This document shows, piece by piece, positions 48,201-61,806 of a stretch of 64,000 nucleotides of DNA. Positions within the stretch are counted from its first letter, which is position 1. Each line of letters starts with the position of its first letter. The notes under the pieces are model-generated. The model was not told where the DNA came from, did not search any database, and saw only the letters and a list, made by a program, of their open reading frames with translations. The stretch covers positions 84,007,034 through 84,071,033 of the forward strand of contig CM031858.1 in the NCBI GenBank assembly GCA_018697195.1, in the 5' to 3' direction. This DNA comes from Certhia americana. Taxonomy: Eukaryota > Chordata > Aves > Passeriformes > Certhiidae. The translations under genes and the position numbers were made by a program.

Positions 48201-51200
48201 CAGAGTAAAGGCAGAACTACACAACAAACAGAGCTGTAAAAGGGAAATACTGACTGAGCTTATGCTTGAATTTTGTACTTGAATATAATGCACATTTTTC
48301 AGTCCTGCTTCAGTACAGATGGACTTGATTTGACATCTTCTGGAAAGAATCCACATTTCTTCCTCAATTACGCAACTCCTGGGTGACTGTGAAGCTCTGG
48401 TCTGATGTGGCCTCTGTGTTGCTCATCACTATATATCCTTGTAATTTCTGAAATACTTTACAGATGTCAACAACGCTAATGTCTTCCAGCCATCAAGAAT
48501 TGCCCCACAATGAAAAGCTTCATCCTCTGCACAAATCCAGAGCTGGACACCATGACTTTAAATATGAGAGATGGAAGAGTCCCAGCTTTCCCAGACTTGT
48601 TCACAGTTCAGTGGCAGACGACCCATAAAAGCTAAACAAGGAAAACAAAAAACTGCTTCTTCCTTGTATGATGATTAGTTCTTAGACCTTGCAGTCTTTA
48701 CATATTTGTGTTGTGGCTAAGTCCTCAAACAACCTCAGTAGTTAGTCATCTAGATTCTGTTGCAATTTTTAGGAACTTCCTACTAGAGGCCTTTAAGGTA
48801 GAAGGGCTTTTCCTCAAAAGCCTCTTCCATTTGTGTCTGCTGGAGAACTCTCCCTAACCTCCCCTATTAATTTTATATAAAAGAACAGATTTTGTTCTTC
48901 CCTATATTTATAGGAATTAAAAAGGGGAGAAATTACAGGGTTTTTTTCACATGTTGCATAGGAGAGAGCAGGTCCAGGATATTCTGGTTCCAAAGAGACA
49001 TAATTGTAGAGGCTTTCTTTCGATAGCTATTTATTTTTATCCCTTGCTCACGATTAGCTAAAAGGAGTTCATGTGCAAACTGACAGTACAGCAGAGACAC
49101 CAGTCAGATCTAGGAGAATTTCCTCCCCTAGTAAGTGGCAGTTCAAACCTACTTGAGCAGCAAAGAAAATGTTCACAATTTGAGATTCAAGATCATATTA
49201 TGAGCAGAAATCCTTACAAATCCCTCTATAGAATTAAAGTAATTTCTTTTTATTCCTGATAACATGTATTAGTATCAGATAATGTGTTCTCCACTGGATC
49301 ATGCTCTTGGCAGTAAGATAGTCAAAGCTAAATGAAAAACAGTGGATAGTTCAGGCAAAACCAAATAGATGAGTATTTTAGTCCTTAATTTACCAGTACA
49401 CAACTAAACACTACATAGACTTAAAAGAAACTTCATTATTCTGCCAAAATAGCAAGTCCCTCTTCTTCATATATCCTTGTGGTTTGTAAAGCTGCTGACC
49501 CTACCTTGATGAAAGTGCAGAAGGAATTTTTCTCCACTTTCGCTGTGAGGAAGGCCAAACCCTCTGCAATTTAGAGATGCAAATCTAGGCTCCCTTGTGT
49601 TCAAGCATGGTTTCTGAGAAGATAGCTGACCTCATTTCCCTAGGCAGTTTTCTGACAGATAGGGAGCAATGTACCCATACGTTCCTCAAGCTTCTTTTTG
49701 TTTTCATGTCTAGCAGTTTAATGTTACATGGTGCTGTGGGTTCACTGGGAACAAAAGTGCAACCAAGATATAGGTGAGCTCTGTCCTATCATGTAAGACA
49801 GGTTGCAATGAATCAGATGTTTATGACCTAGTAAAACCTTTGCACTGTCTATTTTAAAGCTTGGGTTTGAGGCATGTATGCTTTGCATTGTCCTTTAGGA
49901 GGAGTAAAAATTGATTGCTCTTTTTATTGCCCTTGCAAAGCTGCCGTGGCATCAGTTCCTGGACAGGGACGGGCTGAGCAGCACTCGGCACGGCTGGGAG
50001 GCAGCAGTACAGGAATAGCTTCAAAGTCTGTTTTCCTTGTATCTTGGGGCCATTTCACTGAGGTTTCAGGACAGCGCTGTAGTGACCTACACCAGCAATT
50101 ATCAGGTCCAATGAATGGTGTGTTTCAGAGTTACGGGTATTGTCAGGACATAGCCAAACGTTCTGGTGCCCCAGACACACAGGAAGCTGAATCATCCCCA
50201 TGTGTAGTTATCTCATTGCCATTTAGCCTCCTTGTAAGAAGACAATTAGGCCTCACTTCTGATCAAAATGCAGTACATGCATCTGTTGCTACACATGCAA
50301 AAGTGCATATGAAATTGTCTGAAAGGACTGACAAGACAAAATATCCTACTGATTTGTAATGGAAGCCTTTTCACACAATAGAGATGTGGGAGAGAAGAGC
50401 TGGAATGATGGAGAGACAAGCCAAAGGAAAAGTAAATAATCTCATGACATGTGATCTGCAAGACTGAAACTTATTTTTATTTCAGGAAAAAAAATGGTAA
50501 AAAGCAGACTTCTTTGGTTACTCAAACCCCAAGGCATTGTATTAAATATACTTAGGACTTCTTTAGTTTAATGTCTTAGTTGTTTTTCTTGAAGGTTGCT
50601 TTGAATTTCAGGAGAGAAACAATTTTTCAAAACATGGGCAATAAAATACCCAGGGCAAATGAGGAGCTTTTAGAAAAAATCCCTACGGAAGGGGTATTTC
50701 AGTACTTCTTTCTTTTTCAATATGTTGCTTGAAACAGGCATAGAGCTCATGGAAGTGAGGTGATTATGAGTACCAAATCATCTCCATTGAGTTCAACTGA
50801 ATTAGACATCCTGCTGGCTGTATTTCTGTGCTTAGACATTTACAGATTTGGGCTGTTGCCTAGGGAATTGGCCTCATTAGGAAACTGTATTGTATATAAG
50901 TGTGATTATGAAGTAATTTATACAAACTGTGACTGGCTATTCTTTCTACATCACAGAACAGAAATCCCACTTGTGCCAATTCTGATTTAACTTTGGTGTT
51001 AGAATGTTGATGGACAGCAGAGAAAGGATACGTCACATCAGTTACAACCATATTAATGATAAGGAATTGTTGAACCTTCTGTATCTCACAGAGGAAAGCA
51101 CTTCAGTCTAGGAATACTAGGACTATATGAGTGTCTCAGATAGCACTTCATTTTATTCGGTGAAAGTGTCTCTAAGCAGATAAAGACATCTAATAAAAAC

Positions 51201-51221
51201 ATTAGCTATGTCAACAGAAGT
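42246..51221. other. Gene-free stretch; a few unrecognised open frames
   Basis: There is no recognisable exon or RNA gene. The longest frames are 42314-42883 (plus, 189 codons, directly beside the CR1 remnant), 45529-46140 (minus, 203 codons) and 49874-50359 (plus, 161 codons). None shows a domain, signal peptide or membrane pattern that I can support, and their codon content looks arbitrary. They are not called as genes. Confidence 0.55.
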
Positions 51222-51326
51222 AAAATGTCTCTATATATGTATGTATATAAACCCATATAAATATATATACATATATATGTCATTTTAAAAAATTTAACAT
51301 TAATTTAAAATGCCTAGAGACATTTT
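51222..51326. repeat. AT-rich inverted repeat, about 105 bp
   Basis: 'aaaatgtctct' at 51222-51232 is complementary to 'agagacatttt' at 51316-51326. Between them lies a TATA-type palindromic stretch ('tatatatgtatgtatata' against 'atatatatacatatatat'). The whole could fold into a long AT hairpin. It may be a small decayed inverted-repeat transposon or simply an AT microsatellite with flanking symmetry. No target-site duplication is clear. Confidence 0.6.
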
Positions 51327-54300
51327 CATTAATTAAAAAAAATTCCAAAACAAAACAAAGCAGAGACCTTCATCTGAGTCCAAGACTGTAAATCATACAA
51401 CAATCCAATTTCTGTCCAAGTCAGAACCTGGATGGTGTTGGTTTCTGTAGAGCTTTTATTCTTGCATGCATGCAATGTTTTATATAAACACATGTTATTA
51501 AAAAGATTTTATTTAAATGATGTTAAACTAAACCGCTTATAAACCAAATGACATTTTTTAAAATCAATGTAAGAACAACTTCATTGTGTAGGCAAGCCCT
51601 TAAGAAGTGTCAAATGTGGGAAGCAGAGATTGTAGATGTATTTATCTGATAGTGTTAGCAGAGAGGTCTTCAACACTGCTATTAGTTTAGAGCAGTAATT
51701 TGTCAGCATGTCTAACTTTTGGAAGGGATAATTCTCTACTCAACGTTAGCAATCCTCTGACTTACCACCAGGCTTTATGCATTTTTAACTTCTTAAGATT
51801 CCCTTAGCCTAGTACTTCTGCATAGAGAAATAGGCATAACTACCACGTGCCTAGCTTGCTACCTGGCCTTTACATCCACCAAAACTGCGTCTACCTGTTG
51901 CCTCAAAGAGTAGAACGGTATCATTTAAATCTGCAATTGCTGGGTGCCAGTCTCACTGCCAACTGCCAGGTGGGAAAACTGGTTAGTGAAAGCAGTACCA
52001 GTACGTAAATATTATGTAAATGCATCTGTAGTATAAATACCACAATACTGACAGCAGACTAGCAAATGAACATGGAGAGATTCCTCTGTCAACATTGTAA
52101 AATAGGACCACTAAATGAAAGACCGCTGTGTGTATGCCTTGTTTTGCCAGCTGTGCTGCAGCATGTGCATCTGGGGCTGGATGTCTCATGTACAATATTA
52201 TGGGGCTTTTGGGAAGTGACTGACATGTAGCCTGGTATATCACAGCTCCTGGGCAGGCATAACTGTGGAAGAAACATGGGCAATAATGTATTTGCAATTG
52301 TTGTGGTTATTCAGTGCTGAGCCCTCAGAGGAGGTTTTTACACAGCAGGTGATGAGATAAAAGACTTTCTCTGGAAGGACATCTGCTCAATGGGATTGCC
52401 AGTCAATGGCTTTCCCCTCTCCATGCACAGTCATATTGTGGTCAGCCAAGGGATGGCCTTTACTCTCTGCAGTATCCGAAATCCTGCAGCGCTACTCTCT
52501 TTGATTCTTAGCATGCCCTGACCTCCTCTGGATGTCTGCATATGTGATAGAAGTACTTTTCCCCTCCCTAGGTACGAACTTCAAGATTAGATTTTTCTTT
52601 CATGTGTTGTTTCATTAGTCGTGTTCTGCTGAAAGAAGGCCAGGGACAATACCAAGGTCTTTGCTTTGGGTCAAAGACATTTTAGGGAGCAGTACGTGGA
52701 CAGCCTTCCCATCAGGAGAAAGCCATGATGGGGGACCAATATTCCCAGAGAAAGAATGCCACTGAGAATATTTTAATTCCACCTATTAAAAAAGGAGAAT
52801 GTCCATGACAAGTGGACTAAACCTATTAAAGGTCTGGGGAGCTTTGCAGGGGAGATAAGGTGATGAGCAGTAGCTTTGTAAAGTAAGAAGGAATCTAGAA
52901 GTGAAGAAAGATCAAAATGCAGTGGCACTAGTAAAAAGTAGAGTGCTTTTTCTAAGAGTCTAGGGAGCTGTAGAGTGCTGATCTAAAAAATCATCTTACT
53001 TTGTGACTTAGGCATAATTCATAGCATTAGCATTTATTGAACAAAAAAAAAAAATCCTGAATTATACAGATGTTTATTTTTCATAAGATTATAATGGTGA
53101 ATTTTTATAATGGCATGAATAAAACTAGTATGGCTATTACAATGTCAGCACTTACACCATCTTGTTTAATCATGTTTAACATGAAGAGGAGAAAGAAGTC
53201 TCTGAGCCCTTGCTTAGTTTTTGTGCACCTCCTGACCATAGCTTAGATGAATCTTATGCATACTGAAACTGTCTGCCCTTCTCTTCTCTACCTATTTCCA
53301 TATAAATGTCACCTGTAACAATTTCCTGGAATGAAAACAAAAAGAAGAAAAACAAAACCCGGAAGCACAGCACTTGGACTGCCCTCTTGATTTTTTTTCC
53401 ACCCTTCCATTCAGGCATTTAACAGATTTTAACAGGTTCTATCTTGAGAAGTACTAAATCCAGAAACCAGTATTTTATACCATCTGGAAGCTTGATATCC
53501 TTGTTTTTCAAATGGCTTACAAAATATATCCAATTCTAAATACTCACAAATTATCGGTGGCTAAAATCCAATTCATAGCAGAATAAAAGCTAGCTGAACA
53601 AGGTAAACAGAGAAGCTAATGTATCGCAATTCACCAGGCAACTGGAGGAAGCAACACAAAAGAGAGAAGTCTGATAACCTGCTAATGGGCTGGAAGAGAG
53701 AAGATGTTTTCCAGGCAGAAACACAAAATGAAAATGCTTGTACAGCAGCTGGAAAGAGTAAGGAAATCTGTGCAGGGTGTAAGACTTGAGGCAGGCAGGG
53801 AGGGTGTTTTGCAGCAGCACTCAGGAACAGACAGGGGTGCCTATAGGAGTGAGAAAGCAGGAAAAAGGCTTAAGCTGGGAGATGGTAGCATTGTTACTGC
53901 AAAATGCTGTGGAAATATAAATAGGAGAAGTGAGCCATGGAGGCTGAAAAGAGAGGCTTGGTAATAGTGCTGGAGGATAAAAAGCAGACCCATGAAGCAG
54001 ACTTTTGGCCACCCTCCTCTCCATCCCTGAGAGAAGCAAGTGCAGAGGCTGCAAAGATGCTGCTGGTCTGCAGACAAGGATGGAGTCCTTTGCCTTGGGT
54101 GCTAGGAAAAAAACAGCTTCTCCAGCTTGGCATAGGGTATAAAGCTTCAGTGAATATTTATCTTTAGTGTGTGTGCAAATAAACCTGTAGATATATATAC
54201 ACATAAACACACTTTTTGTTTTCTTTCTTTTCAGAGTTGCAGTAAAAATAATCAACAGCATTGCCAGGTAGCCTTGAGCTAGCTGCCTTCTCAAAGATAT

Positions 54301-57300
54301 GAGCTGCTGGTTCCACATCATATCCACAACAACTACAGAGGGTGAAAGAAAGGCAAAAGAATATGCATAGTAGAAATACATACAAATAAAATTAAAATAA
54401 AGGAAGAACTCATCTTCTATACCTTGTAATTCTTGAGGGTAATATGAGATCAAACTTCTCGAATAAAAATATTTGCACTACAACTTCTGTAGAATAAATG
54501 AAAATGAGGGCTATTAATGGCTACACAATAGGCAAGAAAAAACCCCAAATTACTCTGGCTGTGACTGTGAGGAGTTTTCAACACTTGTTGAGAGAAGGGA
54601 ATTTTCTACTATCTGAAACCTTAAAGAGTCACTGTGGAAGTGTAGGAGAATTGTGCTCAGAACATCTCTTAGTACTGAAACCAATTATGACTTCTAGTTA
54701 ACATAATCCAAAGACAGTGGTATGCAGCCCTTTGGCAAAGTTTGAATCTGCTATACTAATTAAGCATTTTCAAAGAGACACGTTAGACACATGCAGATTG
54801 AGGGAAAAGACCCTGACTTCTGTGAATAGGCTGATCTTGTGCCCTGTAAAAGAAAGGGATTTTTCCCACTGCTTCAGCGGGACGGAGAAATCTCCACTCT
54901 TAGAGTGGCACCAGATTTTCCAAACCTAACCAAATATTATTTAAAAAATGAATCATTGATCCTTAAATGCCTCCCCAGATGTTCATATTGAATTTGCAGT
55001 ATTTAGCATGCTGAGCTTAATTGTCCATTCAAATCACCCTAACTGAGGAGTGCTCTGCTTAAGGGAGTCACCATATGCCAATATAAAACCTGCGTTAAGT
55101 GACTGGAGAATCAAGCCTACGCTGTTTTACTTTACATCACTATGCATTGCTCTAATCTGAGGGAGAAATAATTGCAAACGTTTTAACTGTGAAAGAATAG
55201 GGAGTCATCAAACCTTCAATCATATTTTAATATGCAGTCACACTCCACTTTCATAAATAGGAATTGGAATAATTATAAAGACATCATTTTTAATTGTCAC
55301 TCATCATTTATTCGACTCCTTAAGTAGAACACACATTTAATTAATGCCTTAGGTTTTAGCATCAATTACCACATTAGATGTTCTCCCATATTCATTCCAT
55401 CTGCTACAAGTAAATACTTTACCACTGCAGTTATACACCCATATAAGATCATGATCACAAATTTTCCTGCCTCTTCATGACCTATTGTACAGCAAGTGAA
55501 AAATTTTGCAAAACACAGACACAGAAAATAAGTTTTGGCTTGAAATTAGAGATATTTTCTTACAAGCATAAGGAATTTGCTCAACTTGCAGGTACTAGTT
55601 TAGCTAAGAATGATATGTTGCTCATAATGAAGATGCAGAGCATGTTTGGGTTCTGAAATGCCCTTATGAACATCTTGGATTACCGAACACTCAGGGCATG
55701 GGACATAATTTTGTTTTGTGGTTTCAAGCATTTTTTCAGCTGTCTTGTATTTTTTTAATAGCTAGTTTGATTTAAAGTCTTCAGTTGATTTGGATTTGAC
55801 CATGTTCTTCAGTAAATTGTGCTAACAACTGCTTATGTTCACTGTTAAGTTGTTAGATCAGCATCCTTATGTCATTTACTACAAGGCAAAGCCTTCCCAG
55901 CCTTTATTTGACCTTTTCCAACATTGCCCTTTTTTGACCTTTTCCAGCTTTTCAGGGCCCTTTTTCTAGTGTAAATCCTCCATCTCTAAGCTGCAGTCTT
56001 TGTATTGCCTCAGGCAGCCACAGGAATCTCCCTCTCAGTGCCCCTCAGCTTGTTCATCCCCTTAAGGACTCTCATGTCCCTTCTCCACACTTGGAGACCC
56101 AGTCAGGTCAGCTGTCTGCCACTACTCCTGGGTTTCACTCAGGTCACTATGCTCTGGAGCACTGCCTCCATGCCATCTGCCTGCTTTATTCCCATGTTCT
56201 ACAGGAGTAACCCCTCAGCAGTGGGGGCAGACACTGCTATCCAGGCTGCCTTACCCACTGAGGGGCCTGATGAAGGGTCAAGGCTAAAGCTAAGGCAGCC
56301 CCCAGTGTGTTCCCCTGCATAAATGCACCTTGCACTGACCCCATCAGGAGGTGTCATTGTGCTGCTGCCAAGAAAAACTTACAGCAGCTCAAATGGGCTG
56401 AAAAATAAGACAAAAGAGGGAAAGGAGAACACACAGGTGCCCCTAATTTGGTCTGGTTCAAGACAGAAGGAAGGGGAGTAGCAAAATATCCCAGGTGGAG
56501 GAAGATGGTCTGAACATACTGATACTGCTCAACAAACCCAGCTCCCTGAGGAGCTTGTCAATGGGGCATGCTGACCTCTCCTGCACTGGGGCCCTACTTC
56601 ACGAGAAAGATGTGTTTTACCAACCGGTCTCTTGGTGGCAGAACTTGGAGGCCTTTCACTTCCAATTCACTTCCAATTCCTCCTTTCTCACACCCTGCCA
56701 AAAGCCCCATGCTGACCTTTGAGAATAGCCAGCACAGACAGGGGGGTACTGAAAGAGTTCAGCCCAGGAATGTGCCTGAAGCTGGTTTACCAAACTGCTT
56801 GCAAGCATTTTCTGGACCATTTACTGCTGCTCTGAAGTTTTTCAAGTGTCCACATGCTTTAGGAACAACTGCTGGTACATCCTGGGAACACTTCTACAGA
56901 GAACAGGTAATGATGGCCTTTACCCCAGTGATCACAGGGTGTTAGGAGGGAAAGGAATGTAAGCCCGGATGGCTCCCCAAAGGTGTCAGAGGCACACTGG
57001 CAATTATATCCCCAAACACAACACCAAATACTTGTGTTCAATGTAGTTAGCTTTTCCTCTCAAAAGAAGTTATTTCCTCTAGCAGAGTCCAGACAAATGA
57101 AAATCCCACACTAACCCATGGTCCTCTGTTGGAGAGGCATCCCCAAACTGGTAATCTCTATTATGACTTCCCCAGCATCTGTCCATTGGGTGGAAAGACC
57201 TGAAAATCCGGAAGAACAATTGAATCCCAGGATTCCAGTCAGCACTGGCACTCCTAATTGCTGCCCTGCATAATGGGTTGCTGTGTTACCCCTGCTAGGG

Positions 57301-58282
57301 GCTTCCCTGGGAACACTGCCATCTTTTGAGTAGTCATTTTGGCCTTTTAAAGTCACCTTAAATAACTAACTAGTATGACCTTAACATTTGCTCATCACCC
57401 AGCAATTTCCTACGCTGAGACAGACTGCATGCGTTGCAGAGATATCTACTTCTTTAGAACAGGACAGTAAGCTTACAAAATTGGTCATATAATTTTAAAA
57501 CAATAACATAGATTTCGACATTCATTTAAGAAGTGAATATGTAAAACATTAAAAATAAATATCCAGCAAGGTTATATTTTATAGTAATGATGCATTTATA
57601 AATTTTTTTAGGGTTGAAAGAATGTTACAGGCTTGACATGATGGTCCTATAGATGAATATACTTTGTGGCATGACAGAATGCTGAAACGGGGCATGAACT
57701 GTAGGACTAAACAATATACTGACTTGATGAACTTTGTAACAATTGATTAAGTATTAATAAACCTCCATAAATAACAAGTTCAGCCTTATCTGAAAATGCA
57801 ATTCTACTTAAAAGATTTTTATGAGCAAATGAAGACCACAGACCACAATGTAAGATGAAGAGTTATGAAAACGAATGTCTCTTCAGGAATTCTGAAAGAA
57901 CAGTCCTCCTGAATATTTAGTTTCATCACTTTATGTTGACTTGTTCAAATGCCAAAAGCCAGTCATTGAGGTTCAATACACTGCCTCCCAAACTGCTGTA
58001 TTTCTAATAGCCACAAACCTCATATTTTTGGAGGCAATTTGATCACATTTCACATTCAATCCAAGTAAAGACTTTGAACTAACCTGCCTCGGGAATGTTA
58101 CCCTTTTCTATTAAGTAACAGTGAAAAATATCCATTTCTTTTAGATTTTCCATATCCTTCATCACAAATCTAAGCAACCCCCTGACCCTTAAACCCCAAG
58201 AATTTATAATAGAGTTCAGTTGCAGGGGTCCTAATTCTGGCCACCCATAACTAACAGGATGAAATGATATTTATGTTTTATA
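51327..58282. other. Gene-free stretch, partly very AT-rich
   Basis: No gene was recognised over 7 kb. A 210-codon minus-strand frame (53821-54453) overlaps other frames on both strands and is partly low-complexity. The block at 54960-55480 is AT-rich with many TAAT/ATTA cores and no repeat signature. It is discussed as a possible conserved non-coding element. Confidence 0.55.
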
Positions 58283-58318
58283 GTTCCTATATCATCAGTT
58301 CTTTGATGATATAGGAAC
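58283..58318. repeat. Perfect 15-bp inverted repeat, 6-base loop
   Basis: 'gttcctatatcatca' at 58283-58297 is exactly complementary to 'tgatgatataggaac' at 58304-58318, with 'gttctt' between. A perfect stem of this length is unusual by chance at this spacing. No known RNA family is recognised, and the stem does not extend beyond 15 pairs. Confidence 0.9.
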
Positions 58319-59605
58319 CAGATCTTATGTTCTTAGTACGTACAAATAACAAACATAAAGAACTTGTCAGAAATAGGGGACAGAAGTGAAATAAGTAGGA
58401 AGCATCCACTGAGTATTATGCCCAGCTACTGACTGCTCTTGGAGGGAGTAAAAGCTGCTGAAAATTGAGGAGGGCTGATCCTTAGAGCTAATACTGCACT
58501 TTAGAACACTGTCACTGACCACACCCACACCCATTCCCTATTGGGAGCACTGGCACCTAAGGTGTCTTCTTTTAAATGTTTCTAACTTCATAAAACCAGA
58601 ACAAAAGCCTTAAGCAGACAGTCTGAAGTACAGGTACTGACAAAGGTGATGCTTCCCTATTTGCACTTGTGTGAGTTTGAAAGAGGATTTGTTCCGATGT
58701 TCACTTTTCCCTTTCCCACATCCATCACTGCCTTTTCTCCCCAAATGATGGCTGCATTGTGACCAAGCTCTGTGTGCTCATCTAACTCCTTCCAGCAATT
58801 CTTGTAATGGGCTGAACAGAAATGGCACAGGAACAAAAGATAGAGTCAAAAAGCAGGAGATACTCCCCAAAAGCCAGGAATTGGGCATTTCTCTACTGTT
58901 TCTGAGACTCATTATTCTTTCTGTCCTCTACATTTATTGCCATGGTGTTTAGGAATTTCAGCCCTGGATTCCCATAATGAGCTATTTCTATGAAGTGCTG
59001 TATAGAGGCAGAACAAAGAGATGGTACTTCCTTTAAGATCTCACCGTGGACAACAGCAGATGGTGATGAGCAGACAGAGGGGGAGTACAGGAAAACAACA
59101 AGACAACTGTGAAACTAATTAGGATTGTAAAACTCTGGACAAGTCTGGTCACAATAGAAATATTAGTGGGTTTGGAGGTTACATTATTTCAGCTTTACAA
59201 TCAAAGAAGGAGCAACCAGAATAAATCTACAGGCAATATTTTTTATATGTTCTTGTTTCTGAGAAGGGAAAACTAGTAGAAAACACCTTGAGTCAGTATG
59301 GGTGCACACAAAATATGTGACCTCTGTATGAAATGAAGGCTTTTATTTCCCTCTTTTTGTTACCCTTGCATTACTGCAGAGAAGCCAAAATACAACCCTG
59401 TTTTATTCTACACTTAAAGACAGTTAACTGTCCTTTTCATGAATTCAGATATCCTGCAGGGGACAAATGAATGCTCCAATTTTTTCTTTTCTCCTATATG
59501 GCAATTGTGCTTTTTTGTTGGGATGCTGCTCACATTTAACACCATTCCTGGGAGAGTATTTACTTCTTTAAATCCACAATATGCCTACAATAATGATGCT
59601 TAATT

Positions 59606-59636
<31 letters not shown>

Positions 59637-59637
59637 A
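59606..59637. repeat. A-rich homopolymer tract (A18 G A13)
   Basis: Eighteen A, one G and thirteen A occur in succession. It is low-complexity, possibly a retroposon tail, but no body is recognised upstream. Confidence 0.9.
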
Positions 59638-60738
59638 GGAAACAGACACTACTGTTTTCTAGGTTAGAAATTACAAACACTGCTTCCCTTCCCATTTTAT
59701 TTCTCCCTGAGACATCCACATATTGTCATTGTCTCCATATTAGTCATGTCTCAGAGATGGCAGAATCAGCTGAGAATTTATAAACTGCCTTTATATCTTT
59801 GACTGTTTGGGCTTCAGATTCCTCCCTGGTTCTCCTATGTTGCATATTTTGCTGGTGCTATCCGTCACTCATGCTCCTTGCTGTTATCTTTGACAGAGAG
59901 CTTTTCATTAGAAACATCCTTTCCTTCAGCTTTCTTTGCATTCCTAACTTGCTTCAAGTTATTAGTCTATATAAAGCAATGCAGTGCTTTTCTGTGATTT
60001 ATCTCAGCAGACCTTGGAACCGTGCTAATCGCCGAGTTATGACTGTCTGTGTATCGGGCAAAGGAATGTGTGGGTAGCATTTGTCTCTGTGAGGAGGGAG
60101 TCCAAGAGCCAGCCATTAGGATATTATTAACTTTGTGTCTTAGGTTGGAATATTAACATGTGTCTTCAGTGCACTGAGAAACGCTCCTGAGGATTTTGCC
60201 TAATATTCCAGGCTCCAGCAGCAAAAATACCCCACAACCCAAGTTCCAGCTTGATTCTACAGCCCTCAAGACATGCCAAAGCCACCATGATGTGAAAGTG
60301 TTTCTGAGGTAAAATATTCACAGAGCACATCACGACAAGAGTGTTTACTCCCAGATGCTCTTTCCGTTCAAGCTGATGTCCCAGCCATGGTGAGCAGAAG
60401 TCTAACAGATGTCAGTGAAAGACAAAGTGCTACCTTTTCCACACTAGGGAGTGGGAGACAGTGCCTGCCCTGCCTGGGAAACATCCTTAACATCTCTGCA
60501 GCCCTTTGTAAAGCCACTTAGCACGAGTTAACCTTTATCTTATTTATTCTTTTAATTCTAGTTACCAGGCAACTTTCTGCAGATCAAAAGAAGAGTGAGA
60601 TAAAAAAAAATGTGGAATACCATCAAATGTGCGTTACAAGTTTTGCCAGGTATATTGCAGTAATATGCTATGGGAAAATGGCTTGTTATATTTCAGTAAA
60701 TGCTGATACTTGTGTATAAGACTTACATAATATGAAAC

Positions 60739-60801
60739 ATATATATATATGTATCTATATCTATATCTATATCTATATCTATATCTATATCTATATCTAT
60801 C
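60739..60801. repeat. (AT)n then (TATCTA)8 hexanucleotide microsatellite
   Basis: Six AT units are followed by eight perfect TATCTA units at 60752-60799. The perfect array suggests recent length change, and it should be polymorphic. Confidence 0.95.
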
Positions 60802-61581
60802 TTCCAGCTTTGGCCACTGAAATGTGAGGTGTCTAATTCAAAATTATTGCTTGAATTGCCTCTATAGTTGATGAGCATGGGTAACTTCCCCAACAGACTA
60901 GACAGGACTAGATTCCTTATTTTTAGGCAGCATGGTAAATGTTCAAGTTGTACCATCTGATAAGCTTAAACAAAATGCATAAAAGATTCCAGAAGAATTA
61001 ATATGTTAATATACCTTCTCACATAGGACCCTAATATTTTTATACAGGACCAGATCTTTTCAGATCAGCTGCACTGATCCATGTTGCACTGGGGACATCC
61101 TCACCAAAATTAGTGATACTTGTAAGTGGAGTAAGGTGCTGCCTGGCACTGGTCCACAGTGTTGGCACAGAAGCCCCACACTGAGGGTTTGAATACATGC
61201 TGTAACCTATGTAATATATATTGTGATTTTGGCATCTCCAGTTCTGTTGAGTACTTTTGTGCACAAGTAGGTTACTAGTCAGCATGAGAAAGTCTGGCAG
61301 CACACTCTCCAGATGTCATGATTACAGCAAAGACTGAAAGGGCTTTCTTAAGTAAAAAAACATGTGAGAAACACTTTGTGTTATAATCTGTTATAAAAAG
61401 TTGTAAAAAGAGAAAATGTTCAGGGCAGAACCAGAGGCCTTTCATTGGGCCTGAATGTCATCCCTTAAGTGGAATGAATCAGATGGCTGCTCATGAATAC
61501 CCAGTTTTAATACCTTTGGGTTCTTCAGAAGCCAGTGCATTCCTATCAAAAAAGAGCAAATCCAAATTGGACAACAGCACA

Positions 61582-61806
61582 AAGCTGCACCAGGGGATGT
61601 TCAGTCTGGACATCAGGAAACATTTCTTTGCTGAGAGAGTGGTCATACACTGGAACAGGCTTCCTAGAGACATGATTAATGCCCAAAGCCTGTCAGTGTT
61701 TTAGAATCATTTGGAGAGTGCCCTTAACAAATAGCTTTGACTTGGTCAGCCCTGACTGTATGGGTGATGTAGACCCCTTCCAAACAGTCCATTCTATTCT
61801 ATTCTA
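61582..61806 (+). mobile_element. CR1-type LINE, ORF2 C-terminus and 3' end
   Basis: The plus-strand frame reads 'KLHQGMFSLDIRKHFFAERV' and continues 'VIHWNRLPRDMINAQSLSVF' to a TAG near 61704. This matches the conserved CR1-type tail of the polymerase ORF. The 3' untranslated part ends in 'agtccattctattctattct' near 61786-61805, a tail of ATTCT repeats. The element is strongly 5'-truncated and inactive. A slight extension of the element upstream of 61582 is possible. Confidence 0.9.

Larger units (their letters stand above)
58319..61581. other. Gene-free stretch with simple repeats
   Basis: No exon or RNA gene was recognised. Open frames are below about 95 codons. The frame of alternating Asp-Ile at 60723-60956 (minus) is only a translation of the microsatellite. 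Confidence 0.6.

Noticed and set aside
60723..60956. Protein with an Asp-Ile repeat
   Set aside because: It is a translation of the TATCTA microsatellite.
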